NCBI GenBank assembly: GCA_019802505.1
Contig: JAFMOC010000445.1
Coordinates: 172,326 to 236,325, forward strand
DNA length: 64,000 nt
Direction: 5' to 3'
Source: Corydoras sp. C115
Lineage: Eukaryota; Chordata; Actinopteri; Siluriformes; Callichthyidae
Under the pieces are notes generated by a model. The model was given only the letters and a program-made list of their open reading frames with translations. It did not search any database and was not told the DNA's origin. The position numbers were made by a program, and so were the translations under genes. Shown in pieces: positions 1 through 11,514 of the stretch; positions within the stretch are counted from its first letter, which is position 1; the number at the start of each line of letters is the position of its first letter.

Positions 1-71
1 GATGGGGATTCGAACCGGGAATCCCTAGCGCTGAGAGGCGAACGTGCTAACCACTATGCCACCGTGCCGCC
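1..71 (-). mobile_element. SINE-A copy, cut by the window edge
   Basis: This is the tRNA-like head of a SINE-A copy read on the minus strand. The box B complement (GGATTCGAACC) and the terminal GCCACCGTGCCGCC (complement of the head) are visible. The body and tail lie left of the window, so length and TSD cannot be judged. Confidence 0.85.
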
Positions 72-2325
72 AACTGAAACTCAAGTTTACAAAACTATTA
101 CGAGCAAAATAGCTGATTGTGCATTTAATCGCAAATTAGTTACCAAAATGTGTTTTGGGTTCAACAAAAAAAATCTATATAAATTAATAGACAATAAAAA
201 CAACCCCATAGATAAAGCAACCATGCAAGAAAGTGTATTTTAAAGTTGATCTTGTTACCTTAACAATGCAAAATAAGTGTCAACGTCGAAGGCAAACAAT
301 GAAATGTATATCAGCGAGCTGCATGCAGAAGCAAAATCTTGTTCCTGATGGGCGGACAAGCTGCTTCCTGTGGGTCTATGTGGGCAGCTCCGTTTCCCGT
401 CCTACAGTCCAAAGACATGCAAATCAGGTCAACTGGAGATACTTATTGTGTAAAGTGGTACACTGTGTATATCCTCTCTGGTGGATGGTTGACCTCTCGA
501 GGATGTTTTTCAGACTTTCAGCTATTTATAATAGAATAGGATAGAATATATTTATTATGATTATATCAGGTGTAACAACATTAAAGTGCAACACTCCACA
601 GTGCAAAGAACAATAACATATTCACCTCAGGAGGAGAACTATTTAGCTCTGGAAGAGGCCCCACCCACACAATGGCCCTTAGTACAATATGAATGCTAGA
701 AGATGAAGGCCTGAGCATTTTACACAGAAACATCACAGAATGAACATCAACTTTAAAATATCTGATTTAAATTCATATAAAAAAAAAACTGCATTTTTTT
801 ATTACAAACAGATTGTGCATTTCTGAGTGGAAGCTTTTTCTGCTCATGACATACTCACTGACCTCAGCATGATCACGAAGCAATGTGTCAGATCAAGTCA
901 TTTAAAAAGTAATTTCAGGCTAGTTATGGGAATGTAATTATTACCTGCCACAGACGGCGGCGGCGGCGGCGGCCCAGCGGAGCTCCTCTCCACCTTTATC
1001 AGGGAAAGCGGGAGCTGAAAAAAGAATGTGACCAAAACAAATTCATTATTAACATTAATTGTTATTTGATTACAAAGCTGTTTCTGTTTTATTTACCCGG
1101 AGTAACCTTTTATCTTTAGGATGCAATGAAAACAACATGCCGCATTCGCCACACGTTTCAGTTTGTGTGGCAGGTCTGGGTCACGATGAGGATTAAAAAG
1201 CTTTACACATAATGCGAGGAAGTGAAGAACATTCGACTTTCGGCCTAAAAAATAGTTATGGATAAATGTAGGAGTGAAAATCTATTTTTTCCCTTTAAAA
1301 ATCTAATCAAGTGGAAACATACTGCACTCAAAATAATAAAGAACCTCAAAGGCAAAGCCAAACGCATTTCTACAAAAAGAAAAGTTGTTGAGACAAAACA
1401 ATGAAACTGAAATCTCTGCATGACACAGCAAGTGAGGAAACGCTCCCAATAAAATGTGGGCACTTAAAAAAAAACAACTAAATACAACTGAACACAACTA
1501 AAATACGTTCTGCATGGCTTTTCTTTTCAGGACGCAGGCTGAGGGTAATGGAGCGAATTATAAGCATTCTCCTCTCCGATCGACTGCCGACAACATTTTT
1601 AATTTAACTTTTGTTTTCGTTTCGTGGAGTCTGGCTGTGGGGTTTTGTGCTGCAAGCCTAACAATAAACGCCGTGGCTGAAGTGAATGGAATCTGGCTAA
1701 GCGGAGGGATTATTCTGTCATTTTTAAACCTTCTGAAATCCTGTTAGTTCTTCACAATGCCGCGTTTTGCCGTTTCACCTCACGACTAATCATCACTCAC
1801 ACATACATACAGTGACGGGTTTATATATCCTACATTACAATGTGCCTTAATTCTTTCTTTCTTTCTGACCTTTATTTTGAACCACTTTCACTTCTCTGGT
1901 CCTTGTCAGCTCTGTCGCTGTCCGCCGAGATCGTTTAAAGATCAGTTTTGCTTACAGAGATGAATGCCCTTTCCTTTCTCCTGAAAAGGTCTGAGTTGTA
2001 CAGTCTGAATTCCCCGTATAGAATGCAGTTGTATTTAGGGAGCCTATAAGTTTGGCTTGGGTATGAGTCATAAAACTTTATTGTCCATGAAGAATATCAA
2101 AGCTCATTTCATTTGCAAGATAATTAGGCATTGCAGTATGACAAAGCCCCGATGCAGCAGGCAAAACAACAACAGTTTAGCCGGTTGGCTGTAAGACGGA
2201 TCCATGTTGGTGAGGGGTTGTATACCCTGCTTGTTGGAATCCTAATTCCTGCATTTATTTGGGCGACACAACCATCTGCAACATGACCACTGATTATTAA
2301 ACGCCAGTTTCCATATTATATGATT
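72..2325. other. gene-free stretch
   Basis: No convincing gene is visible. The stretch is AT-rich, with short homopolymers, a CGG triplet run at 955-973 (inside the exon candidate at 945-1014) and a short TTTC run near 1856. The short open frames here have no recognisable domain or composition bias and look like chance. Confidence 0.6.
945..1014 (-). other. candidate 70-bp exon (unproven)
   Basis: Read on the minus strand, a pyrimidine-rich tract ending TTCTTTTTTCAG precedes a 70-bp segment that ends CAG and is followed by GTAATAA, so both splice sites look good. Two of the three frames are open. One reads PAFPDKGGEELRW followed by six alanines and VCG; another gives a proline run from the same CCG repeat. 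I recognise no protein. In mammals MAD1L1 is a neighbour of ELFN1, but nothing here resembles it. A GC-rich triplet repeat flanked by chance splice signals is just as likely. Confidence 0.2.
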
Positions 2326-2337
2326 TCTGTGGTTTAT

Positions 2338-2690
2338 CCATCCATCCATTATCTTCCACTTTATCCTATATTAGGGTCATGGGGGGGGGGGAGTTCCCCG
2401 TGCCCATCCAGGGGAGAACGTTTCGGGCGCTGGGCAGATAGACCCAGGACAGGGCGCCAATCTAACGCTGGGCACACACTCACACACACACACACACTCT
2501 ATATGGGGCAATTTTGGAGAACTCAATTGACTTGATCCATGTTTTTGGACTGTGGGAGGAAACCGGAGAACCCGGAGGAAACCACGCGGACACGGGGAGG
2601 AACATGGAATCTCCACCCAGATGGGGATTCGAACCGGAATCCCTAGCGCTGAGAGGAGAACATGCTAAACCACTAAGCCACCGTGCCGCC
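2338..2690 (-). mobile_element. SINE-A, full length, with TSD
   Basis: A complete young-class copy on the minus strand runs from the (ATCC)n tail at the left to the GCCGCC head end at the right. It is flanked by a perfect 12-bp TSD, TCTGTGGTTTAT, at 2326-2337 and 2691-2702, which shows retroposition. A G-run near 2383 lies in the part that often carries a poly-G tract in this family. Confidence 0.92.
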
Positions 2691-3189
2691 TCTGTGGTTT
2701 ATAAAAAGGAAAAAAGAAATGTAAGCTCTGAAGAATGTTGATAGACACAGCAGCACATGAGACTTTATGAGTGATGGCGCTTTAAATGTCCTTTTTATAA
2801 GTAGCAGTGGTTTATATTGACACAGCATCAGGATAAAGACCAACCACTGAGTGATTGATATATTCAGGGCCCTAACACTTCAGTCGACCGAGAGCAATCA
2901 AACAACTCAGCGACCTACATTTCAGGCTCAAGTGAAAGTGAACTGATATGTTGTTCAAAGAGACTTTATATGTCTGGCTAAGCACCAGATAAAAAGCCCT
3001 CAGCATCAGTAGGTTATATTTTACTTCTCTTACACACAACATGCAAAACATTTTCTTAATATGAAAATGACGTTTGAGGAGAAAAATCTAATGTGAAGGA
3101 CAAATAAAGAGACATTCAATTCTACAAGTTAGATATGGGCAAGTATTTGGTAGAGATTTGCACTGCTGTGGCCCTCACATGAAAATATA

Positions 3190-3475
3190 CATTCGGCTCA
3201 TATTTCCTAAAACACATCTGGTCCACGCTTGGCAGACGTAGGGTCCCATAGGGTCCCGCTACCTACATGTGACTCATAAGTGGCCCACATCTAAAATAAC
3301 ACACCTTCCAAACAGATCTGGTCCACATCTGGCAGAGTACCACCTTCATGTACACCTCTTTTGGCTGACACAAGCCTCGAATGGTATGTGGATGCAGCTT
3401 GCAATCGAGTTTTGCCCAAGATCCATCAATCTGTGCGGCGAGTGGGCCAAATTAAAATAGACCGTGAGCCAGATC
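3190..3475. repeat. dispersed repeat rich in 'CATCTGGTCCAC' motifs
   Basis: The stretch repeatedly uses variants of ACATCTGGTCCAC and GTGGCCCACATCT (for example near 3213, 3280 and 3317). The same vocabulary returns at about 16205-16510, so the two are probably members of one old dispersed repeat. No coding potential or terminal repeats were seen, and class and borders are uncertain. Confidence 0.45.
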
Positions 3476-3494
3476 TAAGCCAGAATAATTTCCT

Positions 3495-3760
3495 ATACTT
3501 TGAAGTTATTTGCGATTCAACAGGTTTTTTCTAACCAACAGCAGTGTCTGATGCACAAATGCTTTTCTGGATAATTGGACAGAACTTCCATCAGAACCCC
3601 CCAGAATTCTTGTAGAAAGTCTTTGTAGATGAGTGGAAGCTGCTATAGCTGCAGAGGAGGAACCATGCAATGTAATCAGTTGTAGGTGTAATGTGGGGGT
3701 GTCCAGAAACTTTGATACAAAGCCCACCACACCATAATCTGCTTCAGCATTGACGTTTGA
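3495..3760 (-). repeat. fragment of a common fish DNA repeat (possibly Tc1-associated)
   Basis: On the minus strand this reads through phrases such as GGTGTCCAGAAACTTTGAT-like termini and GTCAGACACTGMTGTTGG-like wording. I associate these with a very common teleost repeat related to Tc1-type elements. The flank at 43530-43605 (GTGTTTAACACGGTCGAGG) appears to come from another part of the same family. Assignment is from memory of the family style and is tentative. Confidence 0.35.
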
Positions 3761-3899
3761 TGGTGGCAACGTGTCTATTGCTGATCATATTAAAGACGAT
3801 AAAAGATATTTTTTTTACAGAAACTAGAGGGAGGTATGCTTGCCACTGTTACCATCATCTTGATATTTTGTACTTAAGTGTCTTAAAATTTCCCTATTT

Positions 3900-4249
3900 C
3901 ATTCATTCATTCATTATCTCCCGCTTTATCCTTTATTAAGGTCGCGGTGGGGTTCCCCATGCCTATCCAGGGGAGAACGTTTCGGGCGCTGGGCAGATAC
4001 ACCCAGGACAGGGCGCCAATCCATCGCTGGGCACACACTCACTCACACAGACACACTCTATATGGGGCAATTTGGAGAATGCAATTGACTTGATCCATGT
4101 TTTTGGACTGTGGGAGGAAACCGGAGAACCCGGAGGAAACCCACACGGACACGGGGAGAACATGGAAACTCCACCCAGATGATGATTCGAACCGGGAATC
4201 CCTAGCGCTGAGAGGCAAACGTGCTAAACCACTAAGCCACCGTGCCGCC
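3900..4249 (-). mobile_element. SINE-A, full length, with TSD; source of the composite at 7.6-8.3 kb
   Basis: A full young-class copy with a 15-bp TSD: AAAATTTCCCTATTT at 3885-3899 and AAAATTTGCCTATTT at 4250-4264 (one mismatch). The 40 bp to its left (3859-3899, CATCTTGATATTTTGTACTT...) recur next to a second SINE at about 7903-7960. Both also share the unusual TATCCTTTATTA in the body. This makes the locus the likely donor of that composite. Confidence 0.92.
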
Positions 4250-4300
4250 AAAATTTGCCTATTTGTTTAGTTATATTATGTTTTAAGAAAACATGGGGTG

Positions 4301-4460
4301 TAGTAGCTCAGTGGAGAGTGTGGTAGCTCAGTGGAGAGTGTGGTAGCTCAGTGGAGAGTGTGGTAGCTCAGTGGAGAGTGTGGTAGCTCAGTGGAGGGTG
4401 TGGTAGCTCAGTGGAGGGTGTGGTAGCTCAGTGGAGGGTGTGGTAGCTCCGTGGAGAGTG
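4301..4460 (+). repeat. tandem array of eight 20-bp units made from a SINE-B head
   Basis: Eight 20-bp units of the form TGGTAGCTCAGTGGAGAGTG run in perfect register from 4301 to 4460 (a few have GAGGG, and the last has CTCC). They lead directly into the intact SINE-B at 4461, whose own first bases are TGGTAGCTCACTGG. The unit is therefore the box A region of the SINE, amplified upstream of the element. Confidence 0.93.
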
Positions 4461-4655
4461 TGGTAGCTCACTGGTTAAGGTGTTGGGCTGTCAATCGAAA
4501 GGTTGTGGGTTTAAATCCCAGGTCCACTGAAGTTGCCAATGTTGTTCCTTGAGCAAGACTCTTAACCCTCATTGCTCCAGGGGGCGCTGTATGTAACCCT
4601 GTGTTCTGACCCAAACCAAGTTGGGATATTTGTCAGCGTCTGCTGAATAAATGAC
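4461..4655 (+). mobile_element. SINE-B copy
   Basis: A tRNA-derived SINE with box A-like TGGTAGCTCACTGG, box B-like GGGTTTAAATCCC, then the body phrases TTGAGCAAGACTCTTAACC and TTGCTCCAGGGGGCGC, and a tail ending in CTGCTGAATAAATGACC. The family is a common fish SINE; I do not assign a database name. Confidence 0.85.
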
Positions 4656-5950
4656 CAAAATGGAATGGGCTCCAGTGTGCTGAAATCATCCAGTGCAGAA
4701 AGCAGCTAATTCCAGCTACTGCCTTTTCCAGACTCTTTTTAATTAGCAGCCATTAAAATGATGAATTCTAACAATCAACCTCCCGTCTTTCCCGATATTT
4801 CGAGCCCATCGCCGTCCCTTTAGAAAGAGCCAGCTCTTCAGCAAGTGCGCCATTTCGAACGGCCCGTGGATGGGAAGTGAAGAAAGATGGTGAAAAACAA
4901 CAAGAAAGAAAAGAATCAACCTTGAGAGCTTCAAGGGGAAGAAAGCTCTCTTTTTCTCTCCCTTTAAAAATGTTGTAAATTGAATGTGCCAGTCTGCCGG
5001 AGAATCAGAGCGGCGGAGAAAAGGAGCAGCGAAAAAGATAGTTAGAGGGGTGCAGGAAGGAGGGGCGGACAAAGATGGGCATTAGTCAGAGAATGGGGGT
5101 GAGAAAAAGGACAGAATCTCAATCTAAATTCGTTCAGCTGGGACCGGAAAAAAGGGCAAAGCCAGCAAGGTCAATTCAACCAGGGTGACGTCGCACTTAC
5201 ACCGACCCAGCTGTTCGGCTCCGAGTGGTAATCTCTGAGCTTGATTGTCTTCGAGGGGTTTTTCTTGGTACGTGCAATCTCTGAATATCTACTTTCTTTC
5301 AGGTGTATGTGTGTGTGCGGTGTGGGGCGGGGTGGGGGTGGTGCCGATGGTGTTATGACGTCTGATGTGCCCGGTCGATAATCATTCACCCAATCATTCG
5401 TTCTAATTGAATCCACCGATCCTTAATGCGGACGTGGTGGTGCTGGGCGCTATCCCAATGAAACAGCCTGGACAGGTCGCCCACCCACAGCGGAGCGGAC
5501 GCCCAAAAAACCACATTCACACACCCATTCACAGCTGGGGTCATTTCATGGAATCAACGAACCCACACGTTCAGTCACGGTGATGAACCCCAGCACCCCG
5601 CACCACTGCTGGGTTCAGTGAGGTCCTATGGCTGTGATTAGGTGGGAAGATTCGAGTCGACCTGTGGTTCTGTAAACGTGATGTGGTCAGTCACATGAAG
5701 CCTGAAAGGTGAGGTGAGGTGAAGGGTTTGATGCGCCGTTGACTTCAGGATCAATCGCAGCTATTTTAAAAGATCTTGTGGGAAGAAAAGCTGTCAGAGG
5801 AGGCTTTTCAGGAGTCCGTGGTGGAAATGACAGGCGGCTGGACGAGCAGATGGGTGGCGAGAATTCTGAGGAGAGGAAATGTTCTGCTGATGCTGTAAAG
5901 CAGGAACCTGAGAACATGAGCATGAAGGTTTCTTATAGAATTTCAGGGGG
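4656..5950. other. gene-free stretch
   Basis: Mostly unique sequence, purine-rich on the plus strand around 4860-5080. A G-rich GT tract lies at about 5300-5345. No supported gene. Confidence 0.5.
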
Positions 5951-6295
5951 AATTCATTCATTATCTTCCACTTTATCCTCTATTAGGGACACGGGGGGGT
6001 TCCCCATGCCCATCCAGGGGAGAACGTCTCGGGCGCCGGGCAGATACAGCCAGGACAGGGCGCCAATCTATCGCTGGGCACACACTCACTCACACAAATA
6101 CACTCTACATGGGGCAATTTGGAGAACTCAATTGACTTGATACATGGTTTTGGACTGTGGGAGGAAACCGGAGAACCCGGAGGAAACCCACGCAGACACG
6201 GGGAGAACATGGAAACTCCACCCAGATGGGGATTCGAACCGGGAATCCCTAGCGCTGAGAGGAGAACGTGCTGACCACTAAGCCACCGTGCCGCC
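5951..6295 (-). mobile_element. SINE-A, full length
   Basis: A complete young-class copy from the ATTCATTCATTATC tail to the GCCGCC head end. A short probable TSD (TCAGGGGGAATT on the left, TCGGGGGGATTT on the right) flanks it. Confidence 0.88.
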
Positions 6296-6330
6296 TCGGG
6301 GGGATTTTCAATTGAAATGTGCATGGGAAT

Positions 6331-6560
6331 CCAGGTTTCAATGTCCTCCCCATGTCTGCGTGGGTTTCCTCTGGGTTCTCTGGTTGTCTCCCACAGTCTT
6401 AAAACATGGATTCAAGGTGAATTGGCTGCTCTAAGTTGTCTGTATATAGTGACTGTGTGCCCACGGATGGAGAACGCTTTCCCCTGGAAGGGGACCCCTC
6501 CCCACCCCCCGACTCTAGTACCTAGTAAAGGATTAATTGGATGAAAAATGAGATAAAACG
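6331..6560 (+). mobile_element. SINE-A, old diverged class, head missing
   Basis: Starts in the box B region (ATCCAGGTTTCAATGTCC) and continues through GTGGGTTTCCTCTGGGTTC, ACATGGATTCAAGGTGAATT and a decayed tail ATTGGATGAAAAATGAG. The GATTCAAGGTGAATTGGCTGC wording is diagnostic of the older class. The copy stands next to a young copy in the opposite orientation. Confidence 0.8.
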
Positions 6561-6782
6561 AAATTTCATTACGTCATTCAGCAGACATATTTGTCTGAAG
6601 TGTTTTTTTAGCAACTTTGTAGACGGAAGGTCGCAGCCGCCGCGCCCACGGAAAGCAACTCAAGTGAAAGTGCATTGTGGGTCCTGCCATGCTATAACAT
6701 ATGACTCACAGCAGGAAATCAGACTCTCATCTGACTCAGATGACGATCTGCAATGTTTATTATTACTAAAGTGCATGAAAAC

Positions 6783-6812
6783 GATGGATGGATGGATGGA
6801 TGGATGGATGGA
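6783..6812 (+). repeat. (GGAT)n microsatellite
   Basis: About seven perfect GATG/GGAT units in otherwise unique sequence. Confidence 0.95.
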
Positions 6813-7596
6813 GCAGTGTATAAGGTTCAGATCTCTACAGCTCGCTCATGAGAAAGTGTTCCCGAGCCTGAAACAGCAGCAACGAGCTTTAATTAGTCTT
6901 AACAAATCAAGAGTCAATAAATTAGCATGAATCAAATGCGCTCTTAAGGAGCTTCTTCAGCTCTATTTGCCAGTTAACTTTTGCTTCATTGAAATAATGG
7001 AGCAGAGAAAGGCGTTCTGATTCGACGCTCAACGCCGATGAACATTAACGATTACCTTGTTTGGATTTACTCTTATTTTCTCTGAACTCATTCATATCCT
7101 GTTCCTGCACACAAAAAAAACGCCCATTACTGTTTGATGACATCATTTTATTCCAAATTTAGCCTTCATTTATGACACCTCCCATCCCAAGAGCACCGTG
7201 GCAGCCCAGTGCCAGTGCCACCTCCATCACACCTGCACCAATGACCATTTCTTTTTACCTACCCAGAGACAGGCACACAACGAGGGAGGGATTGGACACG
7301 CATTCACTATCCTCTGCTGTACCATTGGAATGGCCAGTAGGGGTTGCTGTTGCAGTTGAATGCCTTTTTACTAAAGCAGAAACTCAGAAAACTCACAATT
7401 CTTACTGATGCCTACAAAAATCAGTGTTATTTCTGGAGAACACGCTGTCTGCCAATTAAGCCACAAGAAATAAACACACAATGATCACGTGAATCCTTAA
7501 AATTAATTTAGAATCAGAACATGTTGATATTTTTTCGTAGATCAATACTAAATGCTGTTGTGTAAATGTATGTGTAAATTAATTATACAGGGATAT
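6813..7596. other. gene-free stretch
   Basis: Unique AT-rich sequence with no supported gene. A short run of A at 7111-7118 is the only simple repeat noticed. Confidence 0.5.
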
Positions 7597-7610
7597 GTGT
7601 GAAAGAAAAT

Positions 7611-8302
7611 TCATCCATCCATTATCTTCCGCTTTATCCTCTATTAGGGTCGCGGGGAGGTTCCCCATGCCCATCCAGGGGAGAAAGTTTCGGGCGCTGG
7701 GCAGATACACCCAGGACAGGGGGGCAATCTATCACTGGGCACACACTCACTCACACAGACACACTATATATGGGACAATTTTGAGAATTCAATTGACTTG
7801 ATCCATATTTTTGGACTGTGGGAGGAAACCAGAGAATCCGGAGGAAACCCACGAGGACACGGGGAGAACATGGAAACTCCACCCAGATGGGGATTCATCA
7901 TCTTGATATTTTGTACTTAAGTGTCTTAAAATAGACACTTAAGTGTCTTGCCTATTTCATTCATTCATTATCTCCTGCTTTATCCTTTATTAGGGTCGCG
8001 GTGGGGTTCCCAATGCCCATCCAGGGGAGAACGTTTCGGGCGCTGGGCAGATACACCCAGGACAGGGCGCCAATCCATCGCTGGGCACACACTCACTCAC
8101 ACAGACACACTCTATATGGGGCAATTTGGAGAATTCAATCGACTCGATCCATGTTTTTGGACTGTGGGAGGAAACCAAAGAATCCAGAGGAAGCCCACGC
8201 GGACACGGGGAGAACATGGAAACTCCACCCAGATTGGGATTCGAACCAGGAATCCCTAGCGCTGAGAGGCGAACGTGCTGACCACTAAGCCACCGTGCCA
8301 CC
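7611..8302 (-). mobile_element. composite SINE-A: two SINE parts joined by transduced flank, one TSD
   Basis: Read on the minus strand, a full-length SINE-A (head at 8302, tail near 7961) runs into about 60 bp of non-SINE DNA that matches the left flank of the SINE at 3900-4249. It then joins the 3' part of another SINE-A at its box B region (junction near 7893-7900), whose tail ends at 7611. The whole unit lies between one 14-bp TSD, GTGTGAAAGAAAAT at 7597-7610 and GTGTGAAAGACAAT at 8303-8316. The simplest reading is one retroposition event from a chimeric RNA or a template-switching reverse transcriptase. Gene conversion is the alternative. Confidence 0.85.
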
Positions 8303-8316
8303 GTGTGAAAGACAAT

Positions 8317-10206
8317 ATCCAATAAAATGTCAGAATACTGAACGTGAGATCACAGTAAATCAGGTAAATTAACAGTGCTGTAAAGTCCCTACACGGGTTT
8401 CTGAAGTTTATTATCTGGGATTATTTTAATTGATCCGATTAAGCCGTTTGTTACGTTCCCACCCAAAGTGGTACAATTAAGTCAGCTGAAGAACTAAGTG
8501 GACTCAACCGCCCGATTATCCTATTAGTGGATATTTTTTTCCTTATTGTCTGGACAGGGTCAATATTCACTCATCTCTAATTGGGGTTCAGGAAGCGTGA
8601 GGAATCCATTTCCCACCTAAATTGGTCGCCGCGGAGTCCTGACCTTTTGAACGTCTCTGCGGAAGCGCTTGAAAAGACTCGACAGAGTGACTCGAATCTC
8701 CTGCCAGTACAGGTCCACGGCCCTCGGATGGAAATAAATGTGATGTTGCACGAGGCTGTCACAACCACGGCGCAGGGAATGCACACTGCCATCCAAAGCA
8801 CCTTCCATTTCGGGTCGGTCAGTGACGGCGGAGTGCTGACTAAACGGTGCAACATATAAATGACCATCATGCTCAGTCTGTGATTTATGATGGCGTGTCA
8901 GTGGTGGCTGTGATTAAGCAGAGATGTGTTACAGATTTATATAGACGGCCGGCTGGTGAGTGAGTGAGTGAGAGAGAGAGATTGAGTGAGCATGTAGTTA
9001 GTCCAGTTGTGCTGATGAGTGTGCATGCCGCTGGGAAGAAGGAGCATTTCATGCTGATAGGATGGAGCATCCCTCATTGTGGTGCCACGTTCATAATAGA
9101 TGAGATACAATTTAAAGACAGTCGAGCATGACAGAGCGGTGGTGGTGGTGGTGGTGGAGGTGGTGGAGTGAGCTGTAAGGCAGTGCTAATAATTAAGTGT
9201 TAATAAATATATAAATATAAATCAGCCAGAAGGAGTCACGTAACTAGGGGAACCTGAATCCTGAGGTTTGGACTTTGTTATAGTCAGAAAAAGGCAGCAG
9301 TGGGATTGAATTTCCAATCTCAGAGTATTCAGACATCATTCACTCTGGAATTCAGTAGAAATACTACAAGCTGACACATAGACCTTGAAACCTGACATGG
9401 AACCTGCGTCACACATCACATATCCTGAGCCGTGCGACGTGTTATTACCATTTTATGACTGCCACCACAGCACGGCCGAATCCCGATTCTGATGTGAGGT
9501 CTTGATTTTCTAAAGAAAACAAAGAACATATGTTCTTATTATGTGCTTTCAAATATATAATGGTCCATCGCTGAGAGCTGGGAAGCAAACGCTGCACATT
9601 GTGTAACATAACCTGAATACAGACAGCTCATAATCCACCTGTAACAGCGCAGCCTAATGATATTGTTCTTTGGCGGCATCCACGTTCGGCTTGGACTGGA
9701 TTCCGAACTCGGCAGTCGGATCTGCGGGCGATTTTCAGCTAATTAACATTTATCATGTCATTTGATATTCAGTGAAGGGAGTGGAATTAGTTAAATATCC
9801 ACAGTGTCTTTATTAAAACGCAAAATAAAGACGGATTTGCACGATATTAAACCTTAAGGACATAAATTATGATGTGTTCATATTTAGTTATATAATTAGG
9901 TAAGGATTAGGAGGGAGTGGAGAAGGTTGCCATGACGAAGCAAGTTCAATCAAACATGGCATGTGATGTTCTAAAGAAAAAAAGACCCAAAAAACAAAAG
10001 TAGCTTTGAAAAAGAAACAAAAATTCTAATTCAAAGAAAAATGCATGCAAAAATTAATTTGTGACTGTAATTTAGCTAATTGATGTGTTTTCTCTTAATT
10101 ATTGTCTGCTGCGTTCACCAATCAAATGGTTTCCCTTCGAGTATTTCTACCTGCATTACCCAATCGAGGATGTTCTAGCTTTATTCCTTCGTGTGGTTCA
10201 TTTGCG
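8317..10206. other. gene-free stretch
   Basis: Mostly unique sequence. Simple repeats inside are GAGT/GA runs at about 8956-8982 and a GGT run at 9139-9171. No open frame shows recognisable protein character. A GT run follows at 10207-10227. Confidence 0.55.
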
Positions 10207-10385
10207 TGTGTGTGTGTGTGTGTGTGTTTATCTGAACTTGGACATTGTCTCCACGCCGCAAAGGCGGCCAAACCGTGAGAAAAGTTCTATGGTGTTTGTG
10301 GGTGGCTTTATGGTTCTGTTAGCTTCACATTGCTGAGCACATGAGTCTACACCCTGAGGTGTCTTTGGAGGAGGGGGGATTGTGT

Positions 10386-10387
10386 GT

Positions 10388-10430
<43 letters not shown>
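10386..10430 (+). repeat. (GT)n microsatellite
   Basis: About twenty GT units with one interruption near the left end. A second, shorter GT run lies at 10207-10227. Confidence 0.97.
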
Positions 10431-10432
<2 letters not shown>

Positions 10433-10544
10433 GTGTAAAATGTATCTATAGAAACTCTGCTTTGGCTTCATTCCTCCGTTGCCTTTGCATTGCTGTAAAC
10501 GAGTATTTTTATCCTAAAGGGTTAAACTTGGACACATTCTACCA

Positions 10545-10793
10545 CACTGCAAAAAAATCCATGTCAAAAAAATAAAAAAATAAATAAATAAGCTAGAAAA
10601 ATGGACATGAATCAAATCGAATTATCTGCCAGTGTAGTGAGAACATTTATCATGTTGAGATTTCTTTAAAAAAAAAAAAAGGTACTGAAAGTCTAAATTG
10701 TTTATCTTACTTAGAAATCTATTCAAGTCAAAAACAAGATCTGTTACACTTTTTAAGAACTTGTGAGTTGTTACACTTTCGTGTTTTGCAGTG
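10545..10793. mobile_element. MITE-like element with CACTGCAAAA termini
   Basis: Perfect 10-bp terminal inverted repeats, CACTGCAAAA at 10545-10554 and TTTTGCAGTG at 10784-10793, enclose 249 bp of AT-rich DNA with phrases such as ATTCAAGTCAAAAACAAGAT. This is the style of a very common non-autonomous fish DNA transposon family. No clear TSD was found, so superfamily is left open. Confidence 0.7.
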
Positions 10794-10962
10794 TAGCAGC
10801 TGTAGGATTTGAATGGATCAGAGGATTTGAGTGAATGGATTCATTTAGATATCAAGGGAAAAAATTTGAAAAAATGAGAGGCTGACTGTTCGAGCAGGTT
10901 GTGTGGTGGTGGAAAACGTAAACCTTAACCTGACTTTGTTAACCACCTGAGACGCAATACAA

Positions 10963-11036
10963 TCATCATCATCACATACAATCATCAACATCACATACAA
11001 TCATCAACATCACATACAATCATCAACATCACATCA
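10963..11036 (+). repeat. 20-bp tandem repeat (ATCATCAACATCACATACA)
   Basis: Three to four near-perfect copies of a 20-bp unit. Confidence 0.9.
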
Positions 11037-11514
11037 GACGTAAAAGGACAACAGACTGAACTGAACAAAACTCTGAACGTCAGGCGAGCAGCTGAATCGG
11101 AGTCAATGGCGAGAGGAATCAGCGAGGGAGTCAGGAGCGCTGTGAGGAGCATGAGATTCAGATAATGAGGAATTAACGAGTGGCCACACGAAACACTAAT
11201 ACGAAGAAATGCACACAAAGGCACGTAGATCAAAAGATCAGCTCAGTGAGCTGAGGAAGTGCAAGAGCAGATCCGTGATGGGCTCCTCCTCCGGGGGCCA
11301 AAGTCCAGGCTCTTCAGTCAGACGAGGAGGGGGCCGGTCACGGACGGCCGCCGGAGGAGAAGGACCACCACGAAGTGAGAAAAGGGGGAAAAAAAGAGGA
11401 GCAGAGCAGAGGAGACGGTTCCACAGGACGGAGAATGAAGGACAGTTCTGAGACACTGACGTAGAACATGCACGACCACACGGTTCCGTCTCGCAAGGAA
11501 ATGCACAGGAACAC

